This document shows, in pieces, positions 55,015-62,443 of a stretch of 64,000 bases of DNA. The stretch's first letter is position 1; the number at the start of each line of letters is the position of its first letter. A model generated the notes under the pieces. The model was not told the DNA's origin and made no database searches. It worked only from the letters and a program-made list of their open reading frames with translations. The translations under genes were made by a program, and so were the position numbers. The stretch is from WHSW01 sp963777775 (GTDB lineage: Bacteria > Actinomycetota > Thermoleophilia > Solirubrobacterales > 70-9). Location: assembly GCA_963777775.1 (NCBI GenBank), contig CAVZRL010000008.1, positions 86,781-150,780 on the forward strand. Direction: 5' to 3'.

Positions 55015-56304
55015 CTACTTCTCGAGCTCCGGCACGGGCACCTCGTCGATCTCGGTGAGCTCGGCCTTCTCGTCGAACTCGTTGATGTCGTAGACGCCCG
55101 AGGTCGGGTCGCCCGCTTCATCCATGTCGATCGAGCCGGCGGCACCCTCGTAATCGATGTCGTCTCCGTTCTGGAGCGCCTCGATCGCGTCCGGTAGCTG
55201 CTCGAACGTGTACCGATCACCGGGCGGACCGCTGATGTCAACGATCTCCGCCGCTAGATCGGCGCCCTCCGTTGAGCCCGCGGCCACCGCGCTGAGGTAG
55301 CAGAGCATCACGGCGTCGAAATTCTGCGCCGCGAAGATCGCCAGTTCCACGTCGGCCGGCTCGGACTCCTCGAACAGGGTGGCGAACGCCTCCGGCGCCT
55401 CGCCCTCGTTGGGCGAGCCGGGGGCGGTCAACGTCATACCCGCGACGATCTCCGGCGGCTGCACCGGCGCGATCGTCAGACCATCGGTGCCCCACGCGTC
55501 GGCGGGGTCGTAGTCCCCGGTCCGCAGCAGCGCTGGGCCGACGTTCGTGAACGTCTCCGGGAAATCGATGATCACGATCGTGTCCGGGTTGCCGGAGACG
55601 ATCTGCTGAGCCTCCGAGTCGAAGCTCGGCTGCTCCGGGTCGTACAGGACGGTCTCTCCGATCTCGCCGCCCTTGGCCTCCCAGGCCTCGCTGAACGTGC
55701 CGGCGAGCCCTTCGCCATAGGAGTCGTTGCGGCCGCCGATGTTGACGACCTTGCCCTCGGCTCCGCCAAGGTCCTCCTCGATGGCGTCAGCCAGCGTCGG
55801 ACCCTGGTACTTGTCCGGGGGAGCGGTGCGGGCGACCAAGCCGTCGTCCTCGAGAGCGGTGATCTCGTCGCTCGTCGACGAGGGCGAGATCAGCAGGACT
55901 CCCTCGCGGATCGCAACCGAGCGAGCCGTCGGAATCGTGTCGGTCGACGCCCAGGCGCCGGCGATGCACGAGGCGTCCTGGTCGACCATCTGGCGGGCGA
56001 CGTTGACCGCCGGCGTCGGAAGGGTCTCGTTGTCCTCGTGGATGATCTCGACCGTGTGCTCGGCGCCGACCTCCTCGGCTGCCGCCTCGATCTCGGAGAC
56101 CGCGATGTCCGCGGCCTTCTGGCCCGGCGGTCCGAATGGCGCCAGCGCGCCGGACAGCGGCAGCGAATCGCCGATCGTCAGGTCGAGCGTCGTCTCTCCA
56201 CCGCCTCCGTCGCCACTTTCATCGTCGTCATCGCCGCAGGCGGCGAGCCCGAGCGAAAAGCCGGCCACCACCAAGGACACCAGGACCAGCTTGATCCCTC
56301 TCAT
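55015..56304 (-). CDS. livK: ABC amino-acid-binding lipoprotein (LivK-type)
   Basis: A 429-residue type-I periplasmic-binding-fold protein from ATG 56304, with AGGAGAG just upstream. The lipobox Leu-Ala-Ala-Cys places Cys23 as the lipid-anchored residue, followed by an acidic Asp/Gly linker. The mature part starts Thr-Ile-Gly-Asp-Ser-Leu-Pro-Leu-Ser-Gly and has Ile-Ser-Pro-Ser-Ser-Thr-Ser near 150. It should deliver ligand to LivHMGF, but it is on the opposite strand, facing them across a shared terminator, so its level can be set separately. Ligand class (branched-chain or other amino acid, or amide) is unproved. Confidence 0.92.
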   Translation of the reverse strand: MRGIKLVLVSLVVAGFSLGLAACGDDDDESGDGGGGETTLDLTIGDSLPLSGALAPFGPPGQKAADIAVSEIEAAAEEVGAEHTVEIIHEDNETLPTPAVNVARQMVDQDASCIAGAWASTDTIPTARSVAIREGVLLISPSSTSDEITALEDDGLVARTAPPDKYQGPTLADAIEEDLGGAEGKVVNIGGRNDSYGEGLAGTFSEAWEAKGGEIGETVLYDPEQPSFDSEAQQIVSGNPDTIVIIDFPETFTNVGPALLRTGDYDPADAWGTDGLTIAPVQPPEIVAGMTLTAPGSPNEGEAPEAFATLFEESEPADVELAIFAAQNFDAVMLCYLSAVAAGSTEGADLAAEIVDISGPPGDRYTFEQLPDAIEALQNGDDIDYEGAAGSIDMDEAGDPTSGVYDINEFDEKAELTEIDEVPVPELEK

Positions 56305-56397
56305 GAACTCTCCTCTCTCGGGAAACAGTCGGGCCACTCCAACCCGGCAAGCTCATTCCTATCAGGATCGGCGTGGGAAGCGCAACCCAACGCGCCG

Positions 56398-56416
56398 GTT
56401 CGGCAAGCAGCCGAAC
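56398..56416 (-). terminator. Hairpin after the small lipoprotein gene
   Basis: A perfect 7-bp stem (56398-56404 with 56410-56416) with a 5-base loop lies 16 bases past the stop of the lipoprotein gene and before livK. Confidence 0.45.
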
Positions 56417-56432
56417 ATGCCGGGCGCGGCCC

Positions 56433-56891
56433 CTATACGGAGCTTCCGGGGGCTGGCTCGTCAGCGGGGACTACGCGGCGCCATTCGACGATCTCGCCAT
56501 CCTCGATCACGAACGCGGTCTGCGCCGTCTCGCCGGTGCCCTCGCCGCAGTCACCGGGGCCCGGACGCTCGGTGAGCGTGAAGGTGGCGATCACGAAGCC
56601 TCCCTCCGGGGTCGCGTTGGTCAGCTCGGCGCCGCAGGGGAGCGATGCGTTGAACAGCCTGGCGTCGGCCAGGTCACGGATCCGGAACGGCACCGACCCG
56701 TTCTGGGCCACGCTCGGAAGGGCGAAGAACTGCGCCGCGGCGTCGACGTCGCCTTCGCGCAGGGCCGTCGCCCACTCGTCGATCACCATCGCCTCGGCGG
56801 GATCGGCCCCGCCAGGGATCTCGGGGTCGGCGTCGCCGCAGGCGGCGAGCGCGAGGGCCACCGTCAGGCAGCAGGCGAGCGAGAGCCGCAT
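56433..56891 (-). CDS. Small predicted lipoprotein
   Basis: A 152-residue exported protein from ATG 56891. Its lipobox Leu-Ala-Ala-Cys gives Cys18. The mature part looks like a short SnoaL/NTF2-style cone: an alpha helix (Ile-Asp-Glu-Trp-Ala-Thr-Ala-Leu-Arg-Glu-Gly), then strands including Phe-Val-Ile-Ala-Thr-Phe-Thr-Leu, and Phe-Val-Ile-Glu-Asp-Gly-Glu-Ile-Val-Glu-Trp-Arg-Arg. A Cys pair (near residues 84 and 118) could form a disulfide. Function is unknown. It is divergent from imuB, so its promoter region overlaps the SOS control region. Confidence 0.75.
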   Translation of the reverse strand: MRLSLACCLTVALALAACGDADPEIPGGADPAEAMVIDEWATALREGDVDAAAQFFALPSVAQNGSVPFRIRDLADARLFNASLPCGAELTNATPEGGFVIATFTLTERPGPGDCGEGTGETAQTAFVIEDGEIVEWRRVVPADEPAPGSSV

Positions 56892-56920
56892 CGGCTGAGT
56901 ATGGCCCGGGTGAATCTCGC

Positions 56921-56949
56921 TTGACATCCTCGTCGACCTATACGAACAT
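56921..56949 (+). promoter_or_regulatory. Promoter of the imuB operon
   Basis: A perfect -35 TTGACA (56921-56926) is followed 17 bases on by GAACAT (56944-56949), a weak -10 that lies within the SOS box. LexA binding would block it. The predicted RNA start is a few bases before ATG 56964. Confidence 0.6.
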
Positions 56950-56956
56950 ATGTTCG
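56943..56956. promoter_or_regulatory. SOS box (LexA site) of imuB-dnaE2
   Basis: A perfect 14-bp palindrome CGAACATATGTTCG, matching the Gram-positive/actinobacterial LexA consensus GAAC-x4-GTTC. It ends seven bases before the imuB start. Confidence 0.88.
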
Positions 56957-56963
56957 CTCTCTG

Positions 56964-58172
56964 ATGCTGATCGCCTGCGCTCTCATCCCCCGGCTCTCGC
57001 TGACGAGCGCGCTGGCGGATCGGGAAGGCCTGCTCGGCAGGCCGGTGGCGCTGGCGCCCGAGCCCGGTGGCCCGCAGGTCGTCGGCGAGGCATCCGGAGC
57101 GGCGGAGGCGTTCGGCGTGCGAGCGGGGATGAGGCTCGGCGAGGCGCTCTCGCGCTGCCCCGCCCTGGAGCTGGTAGCGGCGGACCCGGTGCGTGCGGAG
57201 GCCGTCTGGGAGGACTCGCTGCGTCGTCTGGAGACACTCGGGGCGGCGGTCGAGCCGGCGCGGCCAGGCGAGGCGTTCTTCGGCCTCGAGCCGCTTCGTG
57301 CCCTCTACGGCGCACCCTCCTCGGCGCTCTCGAGGGCGCGCCGGGAGATCGGGCCCCCGGTGCGGTTCGGTGCCGGTCCGAACCGGCTCAGCGCACATGT
57401 CGCGGCGGCGCGGATGCGCGCCCGCCAACCGGCGCCGATCGTCGAGGACCGGTCGGCGCGGCGGCTGGTCGCCGGGCTCTCGGTGAGCACGCTGCGAGAC
57501 AGGCTGCAAGGCGAGTGGGAACGCGCCCAGATCCCCGACACCTTGGAGCGACTGGGGGTGCGCACCCTGGGCGAGCTCGCGAGGCTGCCCGCCGAGGCGG
57601 TCGCGGACCGATTCGGGGAGCCCGGCCTGGAGGCCCTGCGGCTGGCGCGCGGCGCCGACGAGCCATTGCGCCCCCGGGTTCCCCCCGAACAGCTGGTCGA
57701 GCGGATCAGCTTGCCCGAAGCGGCCTCCGGCCCGCAGCTCGAGCAGGCGCTCTCGTTGCTCGTCGAGCGCCTGCTGGCGCGCCCGGCGCGGGCGGGAAGG
57801 ACGATCCGCGCGCTGCGACTCGAGGCCGGGCTCGCCGCCGGCGGCGGCTGGCGTTCGGAGGTCGTGCTGCGAAGCGCCAGTACCAGTGCCGAGCGGCTCT
57901 TGCTGGTGATCGCGCCGCGACTCGGCGAGCTCCCGGGCCCGGCCTCCCGGCTGGGGTTGCGGGCGCTCGAGCTCGGGCCCGGGATCGGCGAGCAGGTGGC
58001 GCTGGCGCATTCAGCGCCGGACCGGCGCCGCGGCCGCCTGGCCGAGGCGGTCCGCCAGGTGCGGGCGGCGGCCGGACGCGACTCGCTGCTACGGGTGGTC
58101 GAGGTCGATCCGGGCTCGCAGGTGCCCGAGCGGCGGGCGATCCTCACTCCCTGGAGCGCGGACGATGGCTAG
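56964..58172 (+). CDS. imuB: ImuB-type inactive Y-family polymerase
   Basis: A 402-residue Y-polymerase-fold protein. The N-terminal metal Asp of active enzymes is missing (Leu-Ile-Ala-Cys-Ala-Leu-Ile-Pro at the start), and the Ser-x-Asp-Glu motif reads Pro-Gly-Glu-Ala-Phe near 101-105, so it cannot copy DNA itself. Helix-hairpin-helix-like and little-finger parts are present (Gly-Val-Arg-Thr-Leu-Gly-Glu-Leu-Ala-x-Leu-Pro near 195). ImuB acts as the bridge between the beta clamp and DnaE2 in mutasomes. It is first in an SOS operon; no imuA' gene is seen upstream. Confidence 0.88.
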   Translation: MLIACALIPRLSLTSALADREGLLGRPVALAPEPGGPQVVGEASGAAEAFGVRAGMRLGEALSRCPALELVAADPVRAEAVWEDSLRRLETLGAAVEPARPGEAFFGLEPLRALYGAPSSALSRARREIGPPVRFGAGPNRLSAHVAAARMRARQPAPIVEDRSARRLVAGLSVSTLRDRLQGEWERAQIPDTLERLGVRTLGELARLPAEAVADRFGEPGLEALRLARGADEPLRPRVPPEQLVERISLPEAASGPQLEQALSLLVERLLARPARAGRTIRALRLEAGLAAGGGWRSEVVLRSASTSAERLLLVIAPRLGELPGPASRLGLRALELGPGIGEQVALAHSAPDRRRGRLAEAVRQVRAAAGRDSLLRVVEVDPGSQVPERRAILTPWSADDG

Positions 58173-58419
58173 GCCGCAGGTCTACTGGCCGCGTCCGGTC
58201 GAGGTCGCGACCGACACCGGCGGCGTGCCGCGGGCGGTGAGCGGGATCGGGGTCGAGGCGGTGCGCGAGCAGTGGCTGGTCGAGGACCGTTGGTGGACGC
58301 CAAAGCCCCTGCAAAGGCAGTATTTCGAGCTGATCCTCGCCGACGGCCGCAACGTGGTCGTCTTCTGCGAGCCTGCGAACCCGTCCGGTCGCGGCCGGTG
58401 GTTCGAGCAGCGGGCATGA
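58165..58419 (+). CDS. DUF6504-like small protein of the mutasome operon
   Basis: An 84-residue protein between imuB (8-bp overlap) and dnaE2 (4-bp overlap). Trp-Pro-Arg-Pro-Val-Glu-Val near 8, Val-Arg-Glu-Gln-Trp-Leu-Val-Glu-Asp-Arg-Trp-Trp near 33-44, then Phe-Glu-Leu-Ile-Leu near 54. The beta-strand/aromatic pattern fits a small OB or SH3-like fold. It is SOS-regulated with its neighbours and may be an accessory of ImuB/DnaE2. The family name is from memory. Confidence 0.75.
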   Translation: MARPQVYWPRPVEVATDTGGVPRAVSGIGVEAVREQWLVEDRWWTPKPLQRQYFELILADGRNVVVFCEPANPSGRGRWFEQRA

Positions 58420-61400
58420 AGAACCTGCCTTACGTCGAGCTGCACGCCCACTCCGCCTACTCGTTCCTCGACGGCGTCTCGCTTCCCGAGGAGCTGGCCG
58501 TCGCGGCAGCGGAGCGAGGCTATGAGGCCTTCGCGCTCACCGACCACGACAACCTCTGCGGGGCGATGGAGTTCAGCCTGGCCTGCCAGGGGGTCGGGGT
58601 CCGCCCGATCGTCGGCGCCGAGCTCACGGTCACCGACGACGACAGCCCCGGGACCGCTCCCTTCCACCTCACTCTCCTGGTCGCCGACTCGACCGGCTGG
58701 CGCAACCTCTGCCGCCTGCTCACCGACGCGCACGCGGGCACCCGGCCCCGGACCGGTCGTGATCCCCTCCCCCCCGTGCTCGGCCTCGGCGCGCTGCTCG
58801 AGCGGAGCGGCGGCCTGGTCTGCCTCTCGGGCTGCGCCCGCGACGGCGCGCTGGCCACGAGCCTGAGGCGAGGCGAGGCCCGAAGGGCCGAGACGCCCGT
58901 CCGGCACCTGGTCGACGGCTTCGGCCGCGAGCGCTTCCGAGTCGAGCTGCAGCGTCCGTTCTGGCGCCACGACCGGGCTCGCAACCGGCGCCTCGCCCAG
59001 CTCGCCGAGCGGCTCGGGGTCGCCACGGTCGCGACCGGCAACGTCCACGCCCACGATCGTCGCCGGGCCGAGCTCCAGGACGCGTTCGTCGCCGTGCGGT
59101 TGCACACGACGCTGGAGGAGTGCGAGCCCGCCCGGCGCGGCAACTCCAGCTCGGTGCTCGCGTCCCCGGAGCAGATGGCGGACCGGTTCGCAGACCACCC
59201 GGAGGCGGTCGCCGAGACAGCGCGCCTGGCGCAACGGTTGCGCTTCGACCTGACCAGCGAGCTCGGCTACCGCTACCCGGGATCCGAGGACCCCGAGGCC
59301 GACCGCGCCCTGGCCGAGATCTGTCGCGGCCGACTCGAGCTCCGCTACCGGGGCACCCGGGAGCGTCCGGAGGCCGAGCGCCGTCTCGAGGAGGAGCTGG
59401 GGGTGATCCGCGGGCTGGGGCTCTCGGGGTTCTTCCTCCTCCATTTCGACCTGCTCGAGCTGGCGCGGGATGTGGCGGCGGAGGTCCGCGGCCCGGACTC
59501 CGCCCGCGGCCTGCTCCCGCCCGGCCGCGGCCGCGGCTCGAGCGTCTCCTCGGTCGTCTGCTATCTGACCGGGCTCTCGCACGTCGATCCCGTCCGCGCG
59601 GGCCTCTTTCTCGGGCGTTTTCTCAACGACGAGATCTCCGAGATGCCCGACATCGACCTCGACTTCCCACGCGACATCCGGGAGCGTTTGATCCCCCGGG
59701 TCCACGAGCGCTACGGCCGCGAGCGGGCGGCGCTGGTCTCGGCCTTCGCCGGCTACCGCTCGCGAGGCGCGGTGCGGGACCTCGGCAAGGCGCTGGGGCT
59801 GCCGGCGGGAGAGATCGAGCGGGTCGCCGGGATCGCGGACGTGTACTCGCGCGGGGACGAGGTCGAGCGCGACATCGCGGAGGCGATCGGCGCCGGGCGG
59901 GCGGCCTCGCCGCGATGGCGCTGTCTCGCCCGGCTCGCGCGGGAGGCGTGGGGGTTGCCGCGCCACCTCTCCCAACACCCGGGCGGGATGGTGCTGTCGA
60001 CCCGCCCGCTGGTCGACCTCTGCCCGGTCCAGCCGGCGGCCATGGAGGGACGGCAGATCGTCCAGTGGGACAAGGATTCATGCGCCGACGCGGGGTTCTT
60101 GAAGATCGACCTGCTCGGCCTCGGAATGCTCTCCGCCGTCGAGCGCTGCGTGGAAGCGGTCGCCGAGGCGCGCGGCGAGCGGATCGACCTCTCGCGGATC
60201 CGGCTCGACGACCCGCCCACCTTCGAGGCGATCAGGGCGGCGGAGACGACAGGGGTGTTCCAGATCGAGAGCCGGGCGCAGATGCAGATGCTTCCCCGCA
60301 GCCGGCCCGAGACGCTCGACGACCTGATCGTCCAGGTGGCGCTGGTGCGCCCGGGGCCGATCCAGGGCGGGGCGGTGCACCCCTACCTCGAGCGACGCCG
60401 GCTGCTCCGCGAGGATCCCGGCTACGAGGTCCCCTACGAGCATCCCGACCTCGAGCCGATCCTCTTTGACACTCTCGGCGCGATCGTCTTCCAGGACCAG
60501 GTGATCCAGGTGGCGATGGCGATGGCCGGCTTTTCGGCGGGCGAGGCGGAGGGCCTGCGGCGGGCGATGAGCCGCAAGCGCTCCGAGGCGGCTCTGGCGG
60601 CCTATGAGGAGCGATTCGTCGCCGGCTGCGGCGAGCGGGGGATCGAGCGGGGGCTCGCCGAACGCGTCTTCGAGCAGGTGCGCGGCTTCTCGGGCTTCGG
60701 CTTCCCCAAGTCGCATGCCGCCGCCTTCGGACTGCTCGCCTATCAGTCGACCTGGCTGCGGGTCCACTACGGCCCCGAGTTCCTCTGTGCGCTGTTCAAC
60801 GAGCAGCCGATGGGCTTCTACCCACCGGACGCGCTCGCCCATGAGGCGCAGCGACGGGGGATCGAGGTCAAGGGGGCGGACGTGAACGCCAGCGGGGTCG
60901 AGTGCTCGGTGGAGTCGCCGGCCGTCCGGATCGGGCTGGGCTACGTGAAGGGCGTCGTCGCGGAGCAGGCGCAAGCGCTGGTCGCCGAGCGTGAGCGCGG
61001 CGGCGCCTACCGGGACCTCGCCGACCTCGCCTCGCGCTCGGGCATCGGCCGCGACGGGCTCGAGCGCCTCGCCTGGTCGGGGGCGTGCGAATCGCTGGGA
61101 GCCGGGACGCGAGGCGCGCCGAGGCGCGAGGAGCTGTGGCGGGCGGGGATCGCCCGCGGCGGTGAGTCGGCGCGCAGGGGGCCCGCCCAGCTCGCGCTCC
61201 CCCTCTCCCTGCCGGCGGCGCCCGACCTGCGCCCGCTCGACTCGTGGGAGCGGATCGTCGCCGACTACTCGAGCACCGGCGTCACCCTCGACGAGCATCC
61301 GATGGAGGTCCTGCGCCCCGGGCTCGAGCCGGGAACGGCGCGAAGCGAGGACCTCGACGTGCTGGCTGACCGCAGCTCGATCGCGCTCGCCGGGCTCGTG

Positions 61401-61748
61401 GTCGCCCGCCAGCGGCCGGCAACCGCGAAGGGCGTCGTCTTCATGCTGCTCGAGGACGAGGCCGGGGTCGCGAACGTGATCGTGCCGCCGCCCGTCTACG
61501 AGCGCTGCCGGCTGGCGGTGCGTACGGCGTCGTTCGCGCTTGTGCGCGGCCGGCTCGAGCGCCGCGAGGGCGTGGTCAACCTGGTCGGCGAATCGATCGA
61601 AGCGCTCGCCGCTCCTGATCGCGCGGCCGCCACCGTGCGTCGGATCGAGCCCGAACGAGGACGCGAGACGGAGCGCGACGCAGAGCTGCCCCACCAGGAG
61701 CTCGCCGCGGTGGCGCCGCGAGCGCACAGCTTCGGCAGGCGTGGCTGA
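58416..61748 (+). CDS. dnaE2: Error-prone DNA polymerase DnaE2
   Basis: A 1,110-residue C-family polymerase from ATG 58416. The PHP domain starts Val-Glu-Leu-His-Ala-His (His10, His12) and has Thr-Asp-His-Asp near 42. The catalytic Pro-Asp-Ile-Asp-Leu-Asp-Phe is at 411-417, with a later Phe-Gly-Phe-Pro-Lys-Ser-His-Ala-Ala-Ala-Phe motif. A C-terminal OB fold lies near 970-1050. It is smaller than replicative DnaE1 and is the SOS-inducible lesion-bypass enzyme. The longer frame from 58272 is inside the small gene before it. Confidence 0.95.
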   Translation: MKNLPYVELHAHSAYSFLDGVSLPEELAVAAAERGYEAFALTDHDNLCGAMEFSLACQGVGVRPIVGAELTVTDDDSPGTAPFHLTLLVADSTGWRNLCRLLTDAHAGTRPRTGRDPLPPVLGLGALLERSGGLVCLSGCARDGALATSLRRGEARRAETPVRHLVDGFGRERFRVELQRPFWRHDRARNRRLAQLAERLGVATVATGNVHAHDRRRAELQDAFVAVRLHTTLEECEPARRGNSSSVLASPEQMADRFADHPEAVAETARLAQRLRFDLTSELGYRYPGSEDPEADRALAEICRGRLELRYRGTRERPEAERRLEEELGVIRGLGLSGFFLLHFDLLELARDVAAEVRGPDSARGLLPPGRGRGSSVSSVVCYLTGLSHVDPVRAGLFLGRFLNDEISEMPDIDLDFPRDIRERLIPRVHERYGRERAALVSAFAGYRSRGAVRDLGKALGLPAGEIERVAGIADVYSRGDEVERDIAEAIGAGRAASPRWRCLARLAREAWGLPRHLSQHPGGMVLSTRPLVDLCPVQPAAMEGRQIVQWDKDSCADAGFLKIDLLGLGMLSAVERCVEAVAEARGERIDLSRIRLDDPPTFEAIRAAETTGVFQIESRAQMQMLPRSRPETLDDLIVQVALVRPGPIQGGAVHPYLERRRLLREDPGYEVPYEHPDLEPILFDTLGAIVFQDQVIQVAMAMAGFSAGEAEGLRRAMSRKRSEAALAAYEERFVAGCGERGIERGLAERVFEQVRGFSGFGFPKSHAAAFGLLAYQSTWLRVHYGPEFLCALFNEQPMGFYPPDALAHEAQRRGIEVKGADVNASGVECSVESPAVRIGLGYVKGVVAEQAQALVAERERGGAYRDLADLASRSGIGRDGLERLAWSGACESLGAGTRGAPRREELWRAGIARGGESARRGPAQLALPLSLPAAPDLRPLDSWERIVADYSSTGVTLDEHPMEVLRPGLEPGTARSEDLDVLADRSSIALAGLVVARQRPATAKGVVFMLLEDEAGVANVIVPPPVYERCRLAVRTASFALVRGRLERREGVVNLVGESIEALAAPDRAAATVRRIEPERGRETERDAELPHQELAAVAPRAHSFGRRG

Positions 61749-61771
61749 GCCGCCCTGCAACACGGCTTGCA

Positions 61772-61783
61772 GAACGTATGTTC
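61772..61783. promoter_or_regulatory. Second SOS box, before a small unknown ORF
   Basis: GAACGTATGTTC fits GAAC-x4-GTTC exactly and differs from the imuB box core only at the first spacer base. It lies 24 bp after dnaE2 and 29 bp before the GTG of the small ORF, with a -10-like TAGGCT at 61800-61805. Confidence 0.72.
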
Positions 61784-61812
61784 CGTCCGGGACCGAACCT
61801 AGGCTCGCCCGC

Positions 61813-62043
61813 GTGAACGATCAGAAGCAGAGAAAGCTCGCCCGCCGGGTGCTCTGCGCGGTCGATCTTGCGATCGACTTCGCGACCCTGGGCGAGTACG
61901 GCCTCGAGCCGTTGCCCGCCGACGGGCCCTGTCGCGAGCGATCCGGTCCGCGGACCGGATGGGAGGGCTTCGCGACGGCCCGCCGGGGCGGGTGCCCGAA
62001 GCGCCCGGCCGGTCCACGCCGGCACCGTTGCGCCGCAGCCTGA
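61813..62043 (+). CDS. Small unknown protein under an SOS box
   Basis: A 76-residue ORF from GTG 61813. The first 40 residues look coding: Lys/Arg-rich start, then Val-Leu-Cys-Ala-Val-Asp-Leu-Ala-Ile-Asp-Phe and Gly-Glu-Tyr-Gly-Leu-Glu-Pro-Leu. The rest is Arg/Pro/Gly-rich and of lower quality, and it contains a 20-bp perfect palindrome. The real protein may be shorter if a frameshift or alternate stop exists. The -10 at 61800 would give an almost leaderless RNA. Function unknown. Confidence 0.55.
   Translation: MNDQKQRKLARRVLCAVDLAIDFATLGEYGLEPLPADGPCRERSGPRTGWEGFATARRGGCPKRPAGPRRHRCAAA
61941..61960. repeat. 20-bp perfect palindrome
   Basis: ATCCGGTCCG is followed immediately by its reverse complement. 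It lies inside the 3' half of the SOS-linked ORF. It could form an 8-bp stem with a CGCG loop or be a dimeric protein site. Confidence 0.7.
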
Positions 62044-62053
62044 GCGCCCGCTG

Positions 62054-62443
62054 CTAGCGGTCGGGGTTGTCGCGCCTCGGCTGGTCGCGCTCGGGACGAT
62101 CGGTCGCCGGGCGCTCCCGCTCGGCGCGTGGCTCGCGGCCCGAGCTGATCTCGCCGCCCCCGGCTCCGACCGCGGCAGGCTCGGACTTGGCGCTCCGCGA
62201 GGCGACCACGCGGTCGTAGATGAATAGCGCCACCATCGCCCCGATCACGGCACCGATCAGGCCACCGAGGTCGAAGATCTCGGTGTCGCCGATCCCCAGT
62301 ATCTCGGTGAAGAAGAAGAAGCCGATCAGCGCCCCGACCAGGCCGAGCAACACGGTTGCGAAGAAGCCCATCTCCTGCTTGCCGGGCAGAAGGGCACGGG
62401 CCAGGTAGCCGGCGACGATGCCGAGGATCGCTGCGCCGATCAC
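62054..62443 (-). CDS. GlsB/YeaQ/YmgE-family membrane protein with charged tail
   Basis: A 129-residue protein starting at GTG. Residues 1-80 have three hydrophobic helices with the family motif Gly-Tyr-Leu-Ala-Arg-Ala-Leu-Leu-Pro-Gly-Lys-Gln and a Gly-x-x-Gly-Ala-x-x-Gly-rich second helix. A disordered tail of about 50 residues follows, with repeated Arg-Asp and Arg-Pro-Glu pairs. Members are linked to stress or envelope adaptation, without a known mechanism. It overlaps the M28 peptidase by 4 bp (GTGA). Confidence 0.87.
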   Translation of the reverse strand: MIGAAILGIVAGYLARALLPGKQEMGFFATVLLGLVGALIGFFFFTEILGIGDTEIFDLGGLIGAVIGAMVALFIYDRVVASRSAKSEPAAVGAGGGEISSGREPRAERERPATDRPERDQPRRDNPDR

